Shown in pieces: positions 1-8,144 of a DNA stretch of 64,000 bases. Numbering within the stretch: the first letter of the stretch is position 1; each line of letters starts with the position of its first letter. Source of the DNA: an uncultured Lactobacillus sp. (GTDB lineage Bacteria > Bacillota > Bacilli > Lactobacillales > Lactobacillaceae); the NCBI GenBank assembly GCA_946477855.1, contig CAMKZU010000004.1:1-64000 (forward strand). The letters are read 5' to 3'. The translations under genes were made by a program, and so were the position numbers. The notes below the pieces were generated by a model that worked only from the letters and a program-made list of their open reading frames with translations, did no database searches and had not been told where the DNA came from.

Positions 1-43
1 CTATATTAACAGAATATCTTTTAGTAACAATCTTAGTTGCCAT
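1..43 (-). CDS. Start of an unknown protein, cut by the window edge
   Basis: Only the first 14 codons are in the window, reading MATKIVTKRYSVNI from an ATG at 43 and leaving at base 1. A very good ribosome binding site (GGGAGG) lies 7 bases upstream of the ATG, which supports a real start. The fragment is too short to assign a family. Confidence 0.6.
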   Translation of the reverse strand, partial: MATKIVTKRYSVNI

Positions 44-84
44 AATTTGCCTCCCAAAATTATCTTCTTACATAATAATATCAT

Positions 85-119
85 AAAATTACCTAGAACA
101 GCATATTTTAGGTAATTTT
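85..119. repeat. 11-bp perfect inverted repeat between divergent genes
   Basis: AAAATTACCTA (85-95) is matched by TAGGTAATTTT (109-119) around a 13-base loop. It lies about 40 bases upstream of the leftward gene and about 190 bases before the LytTR gene. It could be a regulator site, a leader hairpin of the leftward gene, or a terminator from an upstream transcript. The sequence does not decide between these. Confidence 0.5.
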
Positions 120-310
120 GATAAGTTTTAGTCTAAAATTGTCTTAAATAAAATACTATAGTAAAACTGACTTTAAATTTTTGGCTTCTTCTAAATCAAA
201 AAAATATGCCACTTGGTTTCTTATAATTGCCACTTAGTCAAAAGTGCTAGATTTTAAATTAAAATAAGCGTTTAATTAAATCATCAAGTGATGAAGGGCA
301 GGTGAGAAGC

Positions 311-772
311 GTGAAAATAAAAATAGAACTAAATCCAGATCTGGACGATGATGATACCAGTATCACAATTCATGCTAAAGCCGTGACACCAGAAGTTGAA
401 CAAATTTACCGTCAACTTCAAGGTATTAATAAACATCCAGATCAAATTGAAGGCAAAAAAGAAAATGTGTCCTATTACTTGAGTATGAATGAAATTTTAT
501 TTTTTGAAACAGAAGATAAACAGGTAATTGCACATACTGCCAGGGATGCGTTTACGGTAGATTATAAGCTCTATGAATTGGAAAACTTGTTAAGTAACCA
601 GTTCATGCGGGTATCTAAGTCAACAATTTTAAATTTAAATCAAATCTATGCGTTAACACGCTCGATTTCTAACTGTAAGATTAATTTTCGCGATTCTTAT
701 AAAACTGTCTATGTTTCACGTCACTACTATCACAATTTGAATGATAGGTTAAACGAGAGAAGGTCATCATAA
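311..772 (+). CDS. LytTR-family DNA-binding regulator
   Basis: About 153 aa. The C-terminal two thirds (about residues 50-150) is a LytTR DNA-binding domain, seen in the motif FMRVSKSTILNLNQI and the preceding EILFFETEDKQV strand. There is no response-regulator receiver domain, so this is a stand-alone LytTR protein. An upstream GTG at 302 is possible, but AGGTGAG lies at a good distance from the GTG at 311, so 311 is preferred. The stop overlaps the ATG of the next gene (TAATG), which implies translational coupling to the LiaF-like membrane protein. In Firmicutes this pair is often seen together, and the membrane partner may control the regulator; that last step is inference. Confidence 0.85.
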   Translation: MKIKIELNPDLDDDDTSITIHAKAVTPEVEQIYRQLQGINKHPDQIEGKKENVSYYLSMNEILFFETEDKQVIAHTARDAFTVDYKLYELENLLSNQFMRVSKSTILNLNQIYALTRSISNCKINFRDSYKTVYVSRHYYHNLNDRLNERRSS

Positions 773-1587
773 TGAAAAAATTTAAACTTAGAGAAGTATT
801 TTGGGGGATAGCATTAGTGGCTGTTGCTATTTTCTTGGTAATGAACCAGCTGCATCTGCTTTCATTTCATTTGAAAGTAAGTATGATTATTTGGACCATT
901 ATATTTGGAGCAGCATTGATTGAAAGTTTGGCAGATAGAAGTTTGTTTGGTACGACTTTTTCTATTGCTTTTCTCTTAATTGTTTACGCTGAACCATTGC
1001 ATATTACCAAAATTGTTCCATGGACAGTATTGATTGCTGCATTGCTGATTTATATAGGTTTGACATTAATTTTTAGAAAAAGCTGGTTTTTAGGAGGAAA
1101 CTACTTTAAACATAAATTTAATCCTAGGGATTACTATGATGATTGGTCAGACTTTGATAAAAGTTATAAAACGACTGATAATAACACCATTAATGACAGT
1201 AAAGATTATACAACTGACGGCGATACCATTAATGATAGTAAAGACCATACTGATGGTGAAGATATAGTAATCAATCAGAAGCTGTCATCAGTTTCACGCT
1301 ATGTTCATTCACAAAATTTACGTAGTGTCATGATTAATTCTTCATTAGGTGAAGTTGAAGTCTACCTTGATCAGGCTAAGGCTGCTGGCGATGTAGTGAC
1401 AGTAGATATTAACGGTACCATGGGTGAGATTGAAATTTACGTTCCAACTTCATGGAAAGTCAACAGTGATAACTTAAACCTAGCTCTGGGAGAATTAGAT
1501 ATTAATGACGAATCTACCGGTGGCGGTCCTACATTAATGTTAACAGGCCATTTCAGCATGGGTGAAGTTGAAGTTAATTATGTTTAA
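772..1587 (+). CDS. LiaF-like membrane protein
   Basis: 271 aa. The N-terminal 110 residues form about four hydrophobic segments. A hydrophilic linker follows with a short duplicated motif (TINDSKD twice, about residues 140-160). The C-terminal about 90 residues (SSLGEVEVYLD, GTMGEIEIYVP, HFSMGEVEVNY) match the repeating beta-strand pattern of the LiaF C-terminal domain (former DUF2154). LiaF proteins act as membrane sensors or inhibitors of cell-envelope stress regulators. Here the start overlaps the stop of a LytTR regulator rather than a LiaRS pair, so the partner is probably that regulator. Confidence 0.8.
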   Translation: MKKFKLREVFWGIALVAVAIFLVMNQLHLLSFHLKVSMIIWTIIFGAALIESLADRSLFGTTFSIAFLLIVYAEPLHITKIVPWTVLIAALLIYIGLTLIFRKSWFLGGNYFKHKFNPRDYYDDWSDFDKSYKTTDNNTINDSKDYTTDGDTINDSKDHTDGEDIVINQKLSSVSRYVHSQNLRSVMINSSLGEVEVYLDQAKAAGDVVTVDINGTMGEIEIYVPTSWKVNSDNLNLALGELDINDESTGGGPTLMLTGHFSMGEVEVNYV

Positions 1588-1939
1588 CTTTTGGAAAAAT
1601 AAAATGGTTAATTTAAAACAATTACATGATTATGTCAAAGAAAATTATGAAGCCAGAAACTATAAAGAAGCTGAAAAAGCCTATAAAAAATGGCGTGATA
1701 CCAATGATTATACCTATCATGCAGCAAAAACTGCTGTGAAAAAGAGTTCTCTCAGTGATTATCAAATGGGTTGTGAACAAGCCAAAAAGGACTATGCAGA
1801 GAGTCATTCTTTTAAGGCTTTTCCTAAAAAAGGTGTTAACTTAGTTAATCGTGTTACCCAGAATAAAGCAATTGAAATAGAACGCTACATTGACGGCTAC
1901 AATGATGCCAAGACCAAAATTTTACGGGCGAAAAAATAG
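1580..1939 (+). CDS. Small charged protein of unknown function
   Basis: About 119 aa, hydrophilic and rich in Lys, Glu and Tyr, predicted helical (for example YKEAEKAYKKWRDTNDY), with no signal peptide or membrane segment. No family is recognised. The start is uncertain. ATG 1580 overlaps the end of the LiaF-like gene by 8 bases and would be coupled to it; ATG 1604 is the alternative. Neither has a strong ribosome binding site. Position and strand suggest it is the third gene of the LytTR operon. Confidence 0.65.
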   Translation: MFNFWKNKMVNLKQLHDYVKENYEARNYKEAEKAYKKWRDTNDYTYHAAKTAVKKSSLSDYQMGCEQAKKDYAESHSFKAFPKKGVNLVNRVTQNKAIEIERYIDGYNDAKTKILRAKK

Positions 1940-1961
1940 TCCATAAAGGAGATTATTAATT

Positions 1962-2801
1962 ATGTATGGCTCATTATTAGCCAATGTAAGTTCAGATAGA
2001 AAAATTAAGGAAGCTGTAGAACAATTTCCTCAACATACACAAGCATATTATCTGGAAAATAAGCCAGTCGGATTAATGACCTGTTGGCAAAATGCTTTTC
2101 ACCCTTATTCCTTAAATTTTGCGGGCTATCTTGCACCTAGATTAACCAGCGGTGAACAAATACAGGCTTATGAGCAAATACTGACAGATTTAACGGCAAA
2201 AGCCCAAAAGAATCACCAAAACGCATTAATTACTTATGATTATGCACCGCAGTTACTCTTTAATGCTATTGGTCAAAAAAATGGTTTTAAGTTAATCAGA
2301 ACTACTGTAGAACCCCAGATGCCTTTGAAAAGGGCACTGAAAAATATTCTAATTGATACTGATTTACAGATGATCACTCTACACGAAATAAAAAAAGATT
2401 CTGTAATGATGAATAGGCTAGCACAAGTGAGTTTCTCCGATTATCAGAAAAATCATTTAGCAAATCCGGTTGCAAAGATACCTCTTAGTGAGTGGAGCAA
2501 AACCATTTTCACTGATCAACTTGAACACGCCCCCTTAGCGCTAATTGCTGCTGGACAAATTAAGGCTTATTGCTTTTCTTTTGAGGATACCCCTCAAGAA
2601 TTGACTTTAGGATGGATGGGTGCTGTTAAGCCTAATTTATTAGATCAATTGCAACAGCAATTGCTAAATTGGGCACAAGCAAAATATCAAACCTTAAGTG
2701 GTGAATTTGACTCTACGGACCCATTAGCAACGAGGACTTACAGAAAATATGCGTTTAATCTGTGTCCAGTTTATGAAACGTATTTAAAAAAATTAAATTA
2801 G
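1962..2801 (+). CDS. GNAT-like acetyltransferase, hypothetical
   Basis: 279 aa, with AAAGGAG placed well before the ATG. The protein looks like two tandem domains: an N-terminal half about residues 1-120 (KPVGLMTCWQNAFHP, then NALITYDYAPQLLFNAIGQKNGFKLIR) and a C-terminal half resembling a divergent GNAT fold (LALIAAGQIKAYCFSF, LGWMGA, ending in an RTYRKYAF-type segment typical of GNAT ends). No substrate can be named. It follows the LytTR operon by 22 bases and may be its last gene. Confidence 0.55.
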   Translation: MYGSLLANVSSDRKIKEAVEQFPQHTQAYYLENKPVGLMTCWQNAFHPYSLNFAGYLAPRLTSGEQIQAYEQILTDLTAKAQKNHQNALITYDYAPQLLFNAIGQKNGFKLIRTTVEPQMPLKRALKNILIDTDLQMITLHEIKKDSVMMNRLAQVSFSDYQKNHLANPVAKIPLSEWSKTIFTDQLEHAPLALIAAGQIKAYCFSFEDTPQELTLGWMGAVKPNLLDQLQQQLLNWAQAKYQTLSGEFDSTDPLATRTYRKYAFNLCPVYETYLKKLN

Positions 2802-2808
2802 AAATTTA

Positions 2809-2843
2809 AAAAGGCACCTTTATTCAAATAATGGTGTCTTTTT
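2809..2843 (+). terminator. Intrinsic terminator
   Basis: AAAGGCACC pairs with GGTGTCTTT around a loop and is followed by a short T run, just after the stop of the GNAT-like gene. It also lies directly after the end of the leftward LysR gene, so it may work in both directions. Confidence 0.6.
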
Positions 2844-2849
2844 ACTCAT

Positions 2850-3581
2850 CTATAATTGATAGCGGTAAAAATAATAGGGGATATTCCAGCTTTGCGAATC
2901 AGCTGCAACTAAATCATCATTCATTAAGTATTTAGGCAATAATGCAGTTGCCTGACCTTTTTTGACCAGCTCTAAAATCATTTCCAGCGAATCAATCTCA
3001 GTGACGCTGTTTTTATTCTGCGTTAATTTGAGAGTCAAGTTACGAAACGGACAATTTATGTCTGCGTTTATGGCAACCGGTACTCTTTTATTTTCCTGCT
3101 TTTTGCCTTTTAAAAAACAGGCTTGTAAATGACTTTTCTTGATTAACGAATATTGGGGTAAAGTGATCGGAGTAAAGGCCCAGACCATGTCATAGGGATG
3201 CTTAGTTAATAATTCTTGAATTTCATTAGTACTTTTAATAATGACTTCATATTGATCAAGTGCAAGTTGTGCCTTTCGGGTAATAATATAACCAAAAAGC
3301 AACTCAGAGATTAAAACTTTGGGTTTGTTACTGGTTAAATCGTCTTTTAAATTCTGATAGTTTTGTAGTGCCTTAGTCGCAAAATGATACATTTTTTGCC
3401 CATTTTTAGTTGGTCTGACCCCTAAATTAGAACGCACAAAAAGTGGCGTTTTCAGTTCTCGCTCCATTGTTTTGAGCCTGGCCGTAATGTTGGATTGAGT
3501 GTAGCCCAGTTTTAATGCCGCTTTATTCAGTGATCTAGTTTCATAAATTGTTTGGTAAATATATAAATCGTTAAAATTCAT
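2850..3581 (-). CDS. LysR-family transcriptional regulator (short)
   Basis: 243 aa from the ATG at 3581, which has GGAG 4 bases upstream; an upstream ATG at 3596 lacks one. The N-terminal helix-turn-helix is clear (TRSLNKAALKLGYTQSNITARLKTMERELKTPLFVRSN). The effector domain is shorter than the usual LysR length of about 290 aa but keeps a plausible two-lobe pattern (MVWAFTP, ATALLPKYL). It is divergent from gap with about 100 bases between. That spacer holds TTACAAT near 3613 and TTGTAAT near 3660, an inverted pair that could be its binding half-sites. Control of gap is inferred from this arrangement. Confidence 0.85.
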   Translation of the reverse strand: MNFNDLYIYQTIYETRSLNKAALKLGYTQSNITARLKTMERELKTPLFVRSNLGVRPTKNGQKMYHFATKALQNYQNLKDDLTSNKPKVLISELLFGYIITRKAQLALDQYEVIIKSTNEIQELLTKHPYDMVWAFTPITLPQYSLIKKSHLQACFLKGKKQENKRVPVAINADINCPFRNLTLKLTQNKNSVTEIDSLEMILELVKKGQATALLPKYLMNDDLVAADSQSWNIPYYFYRYQL

Positions 3582-3685
3582 AATACTCCATATCATTAAA
3601 AGTGATAACCCTATTACAATCTCGGATTATGCAGAGTGAATTTGTTTTAATATACTAATTTTGTAATCTAAAGGGGGAACTTATT

Positions 3686-4705
3686 ATGACTACAAAAATT
3701 GGTATTAATGGTTTTGGTCGCATTGGCCGGCTTGCTTTACGGCGAATTTATGAAGTGGCCAGTGACGACATCGAAATTGTCGCAATCAACGACTTAACCT
3801 CACCAGCTATGTTAGCACATTTATTAAAATATGATACTGCGCATGGTCAATTTAATCATGAAGTAACTGCTACAACTAATAGTATTGTAATTGATGGTAA
3901 AAATATTCCGGTTTATGCGGAAAAAGATGCCAGCCAAATTCTGTGGGTTAAAAACGACGGAGTTAAAATAGTACTTGAATGCACTGGATTTTATACTTCA
4001 ACTGCAAAATCCCAAGCTCACCTTGATGCCGGTGTTAAAAGAGTATTAATTTCTGCTCCTGCAGGCAATATGAAAACTATTGTCTATAGCGTAAATGATG
4101 ATCAACTAACTGACTCTGATCAAATTATTTCCGCAGGCTCATGTACCACTAATTGTTTAGCACCATTAGCACAGGCAATGAACGATGAATTTGGCATTCA
4201 GGTGGGAATTATGTCTACAACGCATGCCTATACTGCTTCACAAATGTTACAGGATGGACCTGATCGTGGTGGCAATGTCCGTAATGCCCGTGCTGCAGTT
4301 GCTAACGTTATTCCGCATTCAACTGGAGCAGCTAAAGCGATTGGACTAGTTATACCTGAACTGGATGGCAAACTTACGGGTATTGCTCAACGAGTCCCTG
4401 TTATTTCTGGTTCTATTACTGAACTAGCTGCCGTTTTAAGAGAAAAAGTTACAGCTGAAGAATTTAACGCTAGAATTAAAAAGCATACCGAAGGCAATGC
4501 TTCTTTTGGCTATAATGACGACCAAATTGTCTCATCAGATATTATTGGCACTGAATTTGGTTCGGTCTTTGATCCAACTCTTACCCAAGTTGAAACTGGA
4601 GATAATGGGGTACAACTAGTCAAAGGTTACGCTTGGTATGATAATGAGTCCGGTTTTGTAGCCCAAATGATCAGAACACTGCAAAAGATTGCCCAGCTAG
4701 GTTAA
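3686..4705 (+). CDS. gap: Glyceraldehyde-3-phosphate dehydrogenase, type I
   Basis: 339 aa, full length. It converts glyceraldehyde 3-phosphate with NAD and phosphate into 1,3-bisphosphoglycerate in glycolysis. Seen are the Rossmann start [17 protein letters not shown], the acidic residue after the second strand (AINDLTS) that favours NAD, the catalytic motif SCTTNCLAP, the TTHAYT histidine, and the C-terminal WYDNESG. AAGGGGG precedes the ATG. No cggR, pgk or tpiA flanks it; the neighbour is a divergent LysR gene. It may therefore be a second gap copy or a relocated one. Confidence 0.95.
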   Translation: MTTKIGINGFGRIGRLALRRIYEVASDDIEIVAINDLTSPAMLAHLLKYDTAHGQFNHEVTATTNSIVIDGKNIPVYAEKDASQILWVKNDGVKIVLECTGFYTSTAKSQAHLDAGVKRVLISAPAGNMKTIVYSVNDDQLTDSDQIISAGSCTTNCLAPLAQAMNDEFGIQVGIMSTTHAYTASQMLQDGPDRGGNVRNARAAVANVIPHSTGAAKAIGLVIPELDGKLTGIAQRVPVISGSITELAAVLREKVTAEEFNARIKKHTEGNASFGYNDDQIVSSDIIGTEFGSVFDPTLTQVETGDNGVQLVKGYAWYDNESGFVAQMIRTLQKIAQLG

Positions 4706-4756
4706 TTCCAAAAATTAACTGATATTTTTATCAATTTATAACTGTTTATTATCAAT

Positions 4757-4792
4757 AAAAAATGGTTCTGCCAAGTGCAGAATCATTTTTTT
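4757..4792. terminator. Bidirectional terminator between gap and thiE
   Basis: TGGTTCTGC pairs with GCAGAATCA (one G-T pair) around a 5-base loop. An A run precedes the stem and a T run follows it, so it can end transcripts from both converging genes. Confidence 0.8.
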
Positions 4793-4806
4793 GTTTTTAA
4801 AATATA

Positions 4807-5469
4807 CTAGTCATTTTTCACCCATGGCGCTGTGAGCATTTGACTAACGGTTTGCTTAATATCATTGCTTTGGGCAATCAAAGAAATGACCGCAGCTCCA
4901 GCTGCTTTAGTTTTAGCAATTGCGCTTAAGTCGCTAGCAGTAATCCCGCCAATAGCAACTATTGGCCGGGTTGTGCTTTTGACCAGTTTGCTTAAGCCGG
5001 TAATACCAATTTCGGGATCGGCATCACTTTTAGATTGGGTGGCATAAATTGGACCACTGCCATAATAATCAATTCCGCTAATTTTATTGGCTTGTTCAAC
5101 TTGCGTTAAATTCGAGCAAGAATAGCCGATAATCATTTGACTGCCAACTTCTTTAATGACCTGTCTGATTTCTTCATCGCTTTGCCCAACATGAACGCCT
5201 TCGGCATGAACTTGTTGTGCGAGCTGAACATCATCGTCAATAAAGAAGGGTACTTGATACGATTGACATAATTGATGCAGCTTTTGCGCCATAGGGAGTC
5301 TTTCAGCTTCACTTAAAGTTGAATTAGAACCCTTGTCCCGCAATTGAAAAGCAGTAATACCTGCAGCAAGTGCTTCTTCCACTATGCCCGGTAATGTTTT
5401 ACCTTCTGGAACGTCTTGACTGCCACAAATAAAATAAGCATGTAAAAATTCAGTGTTAAAGTCTTTCAT
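4807..5469 (-). CDS. thiE: Thiamine-phosphate synthase
   Basis: 220 aa, normal length. It joins HMP diphosphate and hydroxyethylthiazole phosphate to make thiamine phosphate. Family motifs visible are FQLRDKGS, PFFIDDDVQLA, GVHVGQSDE, IIGYSCSN, YYGSGPIYATQSK and PIVAIGGI, in the right order for the TIM barrel. It is the last gene of the thiM-thiD-thiE operon, 13 bases after thiD. Control is by the TPP riboswitch ahead of thiM. Confidence 0.95.
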   Translation of the reverse strand: MKDFNTEFLHAYFICGSQDVPEGKTLPGIVEEALAAGITAFQLRDKGSNSTLSEAERLPMAQKLHQLCQSYQVPFFIDDDVQLAQQVHAEGVHVGQSDEEIRQVIKEVGSQMIIGYSCSNLTQVEQANKISGIDYYGSGPIYATQSKSDADPEIGITGLSKLVKSTTRPIVAIGGITASDLSAIAKTKAAGAAVISLIAQSNDIKQTVSQMLTAPWVKND

Positions 5470-5482
5470 TATTTCTCCTAAA

Positions 5483-6289
5483 TTACTGGGCCCAATGATT
5501 TAAGGGACCGTGACCATGACCAACTTGAATGGTTTCTTTAATGGTTTTAGTAACGTACTTTTTAGCAATTGTAATTGCCGACGGTAAACTTTGACCTAAA
5601 GCCAGCTGAGCCGTAATTGCTGCAGCTAACGTGTCACCGGTGCCGTGGGTGCGCTCGGTATGTATTCTGGAACTGTTGACCCAAAGATCGGAACCATCAG
5701 CAAATAAAGCATAATCTTTTACTTGTTCGCTACTTGCATGACCGCCTTTAATTAGCACATTTTTAACACCCATATCTTGTAATTTATGAGCTAATTCTGG
5801 ATATTGGCTTTGATCTTGTACCTTGATACCAGTTAAAGTCTCCGCTTCTGGTAAGTTGGGTGTTATAAGATCGGCTAAAGGCAGCAGCTCGTTTTTAACG
5901 GTGGCGACAGCATCTTGACTTAATAATGGTGCGCCACCCTTAGCAACCATCACTGGATCTATCGTAATAGGACCAAAGTCATACTTTTGCAAATTAAGTG
6001 CAACTTGGTGAACGTGAGCCGCATCGCCCAACATTCCTGTTTTACAAGCACGGATGTGGAAATCTTCTGCCAAAGAGGCGAATTGAGCATCGATCATTTC
6101 TAAAGGCAGTAAAAAAGATTTCTGGACGCCCAAAGTGTTTTGTGCTGTCACTGCTACTACAACAGCTGTACCAAATACTTTTTGCATTTGAAAAGTTTTT
6201 AAATCAGCCATGATTCCGGCACCTCCACCTGAATCTGTGCCGGCAATAGTTAAAACCTGGGGAAAAGAATTAATTTTTTCAGTCATCAT
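5483..6289 (-). CDS. thiD: Hydroxymethylpyrimidine/phosphomethylpyrimidine kinase
   Basis: 268 aa. It phosphorylates HMP twice to the diphosphate used by ThiE. The ribokinase-fold motifs are present: TIAGTDSGGGAGIMADLKTF at the start, CKTGMLGD, DPVMVAKGG, TPNLPEAETLTG, VLIKGGH, and the catalytic RTHGTGDTLAAAI near the end. It lies 8 bases after thiM and 13 before thiE. A second ThiD-like kinase lies at 14468-15280, and this copy is the thiamine one by context. Confidence 0.95.
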   Translation of the reverse strand: MMTEKINSFPQVLTIAGTDSGGGAGIMADLKTFQMQKVFGTAVVVAVTAQNTLGVQKSFLLPLEMIDAQFASLAEDFHIRACKTGMLGDAAHVHQVALNLQKYDFGPITIDPVMVAKGGAPLLSQDAVATVKNELLPLADLITPNLPEAETLTGIKVQDQSQYPELAHKLQDMGVKNVLIKGGHASSEQVKDYALFADGSDLWVNSSRIHTERTHGTGDTLAAAITAQLALGQSLPSAITIAKKYVTKTIKETIQVGHGHGPLNHWAQ

Positions 6290-6297
6290 AAAGTTCC

Positions 6298-7086
6298 TTA
6301 ATCAAAATCAGCAATTCGTTCAATATCTGCAACTTTTACTTTATACAGATAATCCATGAGATACATGCCAAAAGTACCTGGTCCGACATTGGGATGATCT
6401 TGAACTACTAATTGACCAGCGCAACTGAAAACTAAAGCACCTATTTGAGCCGCTTCAAACGGATCATCAGTGACTGCGGTAAAAGCTGTGACAATACTGG
6501 ACAACATATCACCTGAGCCCACATGAGTTTTAAAAAGGGGTGAGCCATTATGAACATGAGCCAGTCTTTTACCATCACTAATTGTATCTGTAGGACCGCT
6601 GGCAATGACCGTACAATGATATTTCTGAGCAGTTTTCATAGCAATATCATCAATATTACCGGAGCCGGAACCTGCATCAATGCCCTTTGAACTCCAATCA
6701 AAGCCACCTAAGGCAGCTATTTCACCAATATTGCCACGAATAATACTGGTATGAAAATCCCATAAAAGCTTATCTGCGATTTTGTAGCGATATTCAACTG
6801 CACCAACTGCAACAGGATCAAATACTATGGGTTTATTGTATTGGCGTGCCAAATCTTCCACTTTTTTAATGTGGATAATTTGCTGTTTGGTTAAACAGCC
6901 TATGTTAACTGCAACAGCAGAAGCCATTCGCACTATTTCTTCGGCTTCAGCGACTTCATTACTCATAATTGGTGAAGCACCAATAGCATTAACAGCATTT
7001 GCTACGTCTTGAACTGTTACAAAATTGGCAACGTTGAAAATAACCGGGTTTTCTGCTCGCAATTTGTCTAATAATTTTAACTGCAT
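6298..7086 (-). CDS. thiM: Hydroxyethylthiazole kinase
   Basis: 262 aa. It phosphorylates the salvaged thiazole moiety of thiamine. Recognised by NPVIFNVANFVTVQDVANAVN at the N-terminus, the metal and substrate motifs PIVFDPVAVGAVEYR and IRGNIGEIAAL, and GSGDMLSSIVTAF near the C-terminus. AGGAG lies 7 bases before the ATG. It is the first gene after the TPP riboswitch. The operon has no de novo genes (thiC, thiG, thiS), so it serves salvage of thiamine precursors. Confidence 0.95.
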   Translation of the reverse strand: MQLKLLDKLRAENPVIFNVANFVTVQDVANAVNAIGASPIMSNEVAEAEEIVRMASAVAVNIGCLTKQQIIHIKKVEDLARQYNKPIVFDPVAVGAVEYRYKIADKLLWDFHTSIIRGNIGEIAALGGFDWSSKGIDAGSGSGNIDDIAMKTAQKYHCTVIASGPTDTISDGKRLAHVHNGSPLFKTHVGSGDMLSSIVTAFTAVTDDPFEAAQIGALVFSCAGQLVVQDHPNVGPGTFGMYLMDYLYKVKVADIERIADFD

Positions 7087-7125
7087 TATATTCTCCTAAT
7101 TAGCTGTCTTTAAAATTTTGATTAA

Positions 7126-7252
7126 TAAAAAAGCTTTAGCATGTGAAAATGCCAAAGCCTAACAGGTTCGACACGTTCCTACGCAAGTGTTAACTTACAG
7201 GTTCAAAGGGTCTGAAATAATTTTCATCTCAGCCAAAAAGGCACCCCTCGTG
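7126..7252 (-). promoter_or_regulatory. TPP riboswitch with terminator, upstream of thiM
   Basis: Read on the minus strand, the leader contains GGGGTGCC, GGCTGAGA, ACCCTTTGAACCTG and GCGTAGGAA in the order of the THI-box aptamer (about 7252 to 7172). It is followed by a strong hairpin (GCTTTGGCAT with ATGCTAAAGC, 7158-7133) and a T run ending near 7126. Known TPP riboswitches of this layout stop transcription when thiamine diphosphate is bound. A second AACCTG just after the aptamer could take part in the antiterminator. Confidence 0.95.
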
Positions 7253-7508
7253 TTATCGCTTTCAATTATAACGAAATTAATGCTAGATTACAATGTCATG
7301 TTTTGCTGCTTAATATGATTCTGCTTATAATTTCAAGCTTTCTTTACATAATCTAACCAAGTATTTTGTCAAGTAAAGCAAATAATTATAGCAGCCGCTT
7401 TTTTTAGATCAAAAAATTAGCCAATTACTCGCTGCCTAAATTTTTATGCTATATTATACTAAATAAAATAAATTAATTAATTTTTAATGTTGGGCGAAAG
7501 GAGCGGTC

Positions 7509-7769
7509 ATGATGAAAAAGAAAATTACAAATACAGATCGAAATAACGCGCTTCATACACTTTTTATAGAACATAAAATTGATAAAATATTTTTACCTAT
7601 TGCAGCAGTGTTTGTGGCCTTTTTATGGTTATCAATTTTGTTTAATTTTGCTGTTTTCGTTAAAGTGATTACCGTGGTTTTTGTTGTTGTGCTGCTCTAT
7701 TTCGCAATATGTACATTTTTTGAAATACATGATTGGTACAAGAGAAAACATGATAAGGACAAATTTTAA
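7509..7769 (+). CDS. Small membrane protein, unknown
   Basis: 86 aa with a good ribosome binding site (AAAGGAG). It starts with a basic cytoplasmic segment, then two hydrophobic helices (about residues 28-50 and 54-72), then a charged tail (HDWYKRKHDKDKF). No family recognised. It stands alone between the riboswitch region and a hairpin at 7873-7909. Confidence 0.6.
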   Translation: MMKKKITNTDRNNALHTLFIEHKIDKIFLPIAAVFVAFLWLSILFNFAVFVKVITVVFVVVLLYFAICTFFEIHDWYKRKHDKDKF

Positions 7770-7872
7770 AAGTAATTTTGCAAGACAGTTTTAACTTAAT
7801 TTTCTGAGATTTAAATACAAAAAAGTCCAGTAAATCAGCACTTGTTTGAATGGTGAAACAAATTAATTCTTT

Positions 7873-7909
7873 AAAGAACCTGTGACTATTAACTACAGGA
7901 GGTTCTTTT
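7873..7909. terminator. Hairpin, likely terminator of the small membrane protein gene
   Basis: AAAGAACC-TGT pairs with ACAGGAGGTTCTTT (two-base bulge) and is followed by TTTTC on the plus strand. It is about 100 bases after the stop of the small membrane-protein gene. Confidence 0.5.
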
Positions 7910-8069
7910 CGTGGGTCATTCTTGTGCTAATCGTGACTAACACTGGTAAAAAGGTGAAAGTCAAAGCGTTAAAGACTGCTAAATTAGAATATGATATAAA
8001 CAGTAGTAAGCCGGATCCGATAAACTGTGCCACCATTTTAATGATACTAATATCGCCACAGATGAAAAA
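7893..8069 (-). pseudogene. Possible relic of a membrane transporter C-terminus
   Basis: On the minus strand an open stretch of about 58 codons ends at 7893 and encodes hydrophobic sequence such as FIGSGLLLFISYSNLAVFNA followed by a basic tail (TRMTHEKNLL). This looks like the last one or two helices of an MFS-type transporter. It has no upstream portion, because the frame runs straight into the terminator stem at 8069-8098. A chance open frame in AT-rich DNA cannot be excluded. Confidence 0.3.
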
Positions 8070-8098
8070 GCCCCAAAAGTTGTCTAACTTTTGGGGCT
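8064..8098 (-). terminator. Strong terminator of the fucosidase operon
   Basis: A perfect 13-bp stem (AGCCCCAAAAGTT with AACTTTTGGGGCT) with a 4-base loop. On the minus strand it is followed by TTTTT. It ends the leftward operon 12426-8145. Confidence 0.9.
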
Positions 8099-8144
8099 CA
8101 CCACCTTATTATATATTTTATTAGTCTTTTTATTTAAATGAAGT

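Noticed and set aside
7882-8124. 80-codon open frame on the plus strand
   Set aside because: It has no clear binding site, runs through the terminator at 8064-8098, and its composition is not protein-like. The opposite strand fits a relic better.
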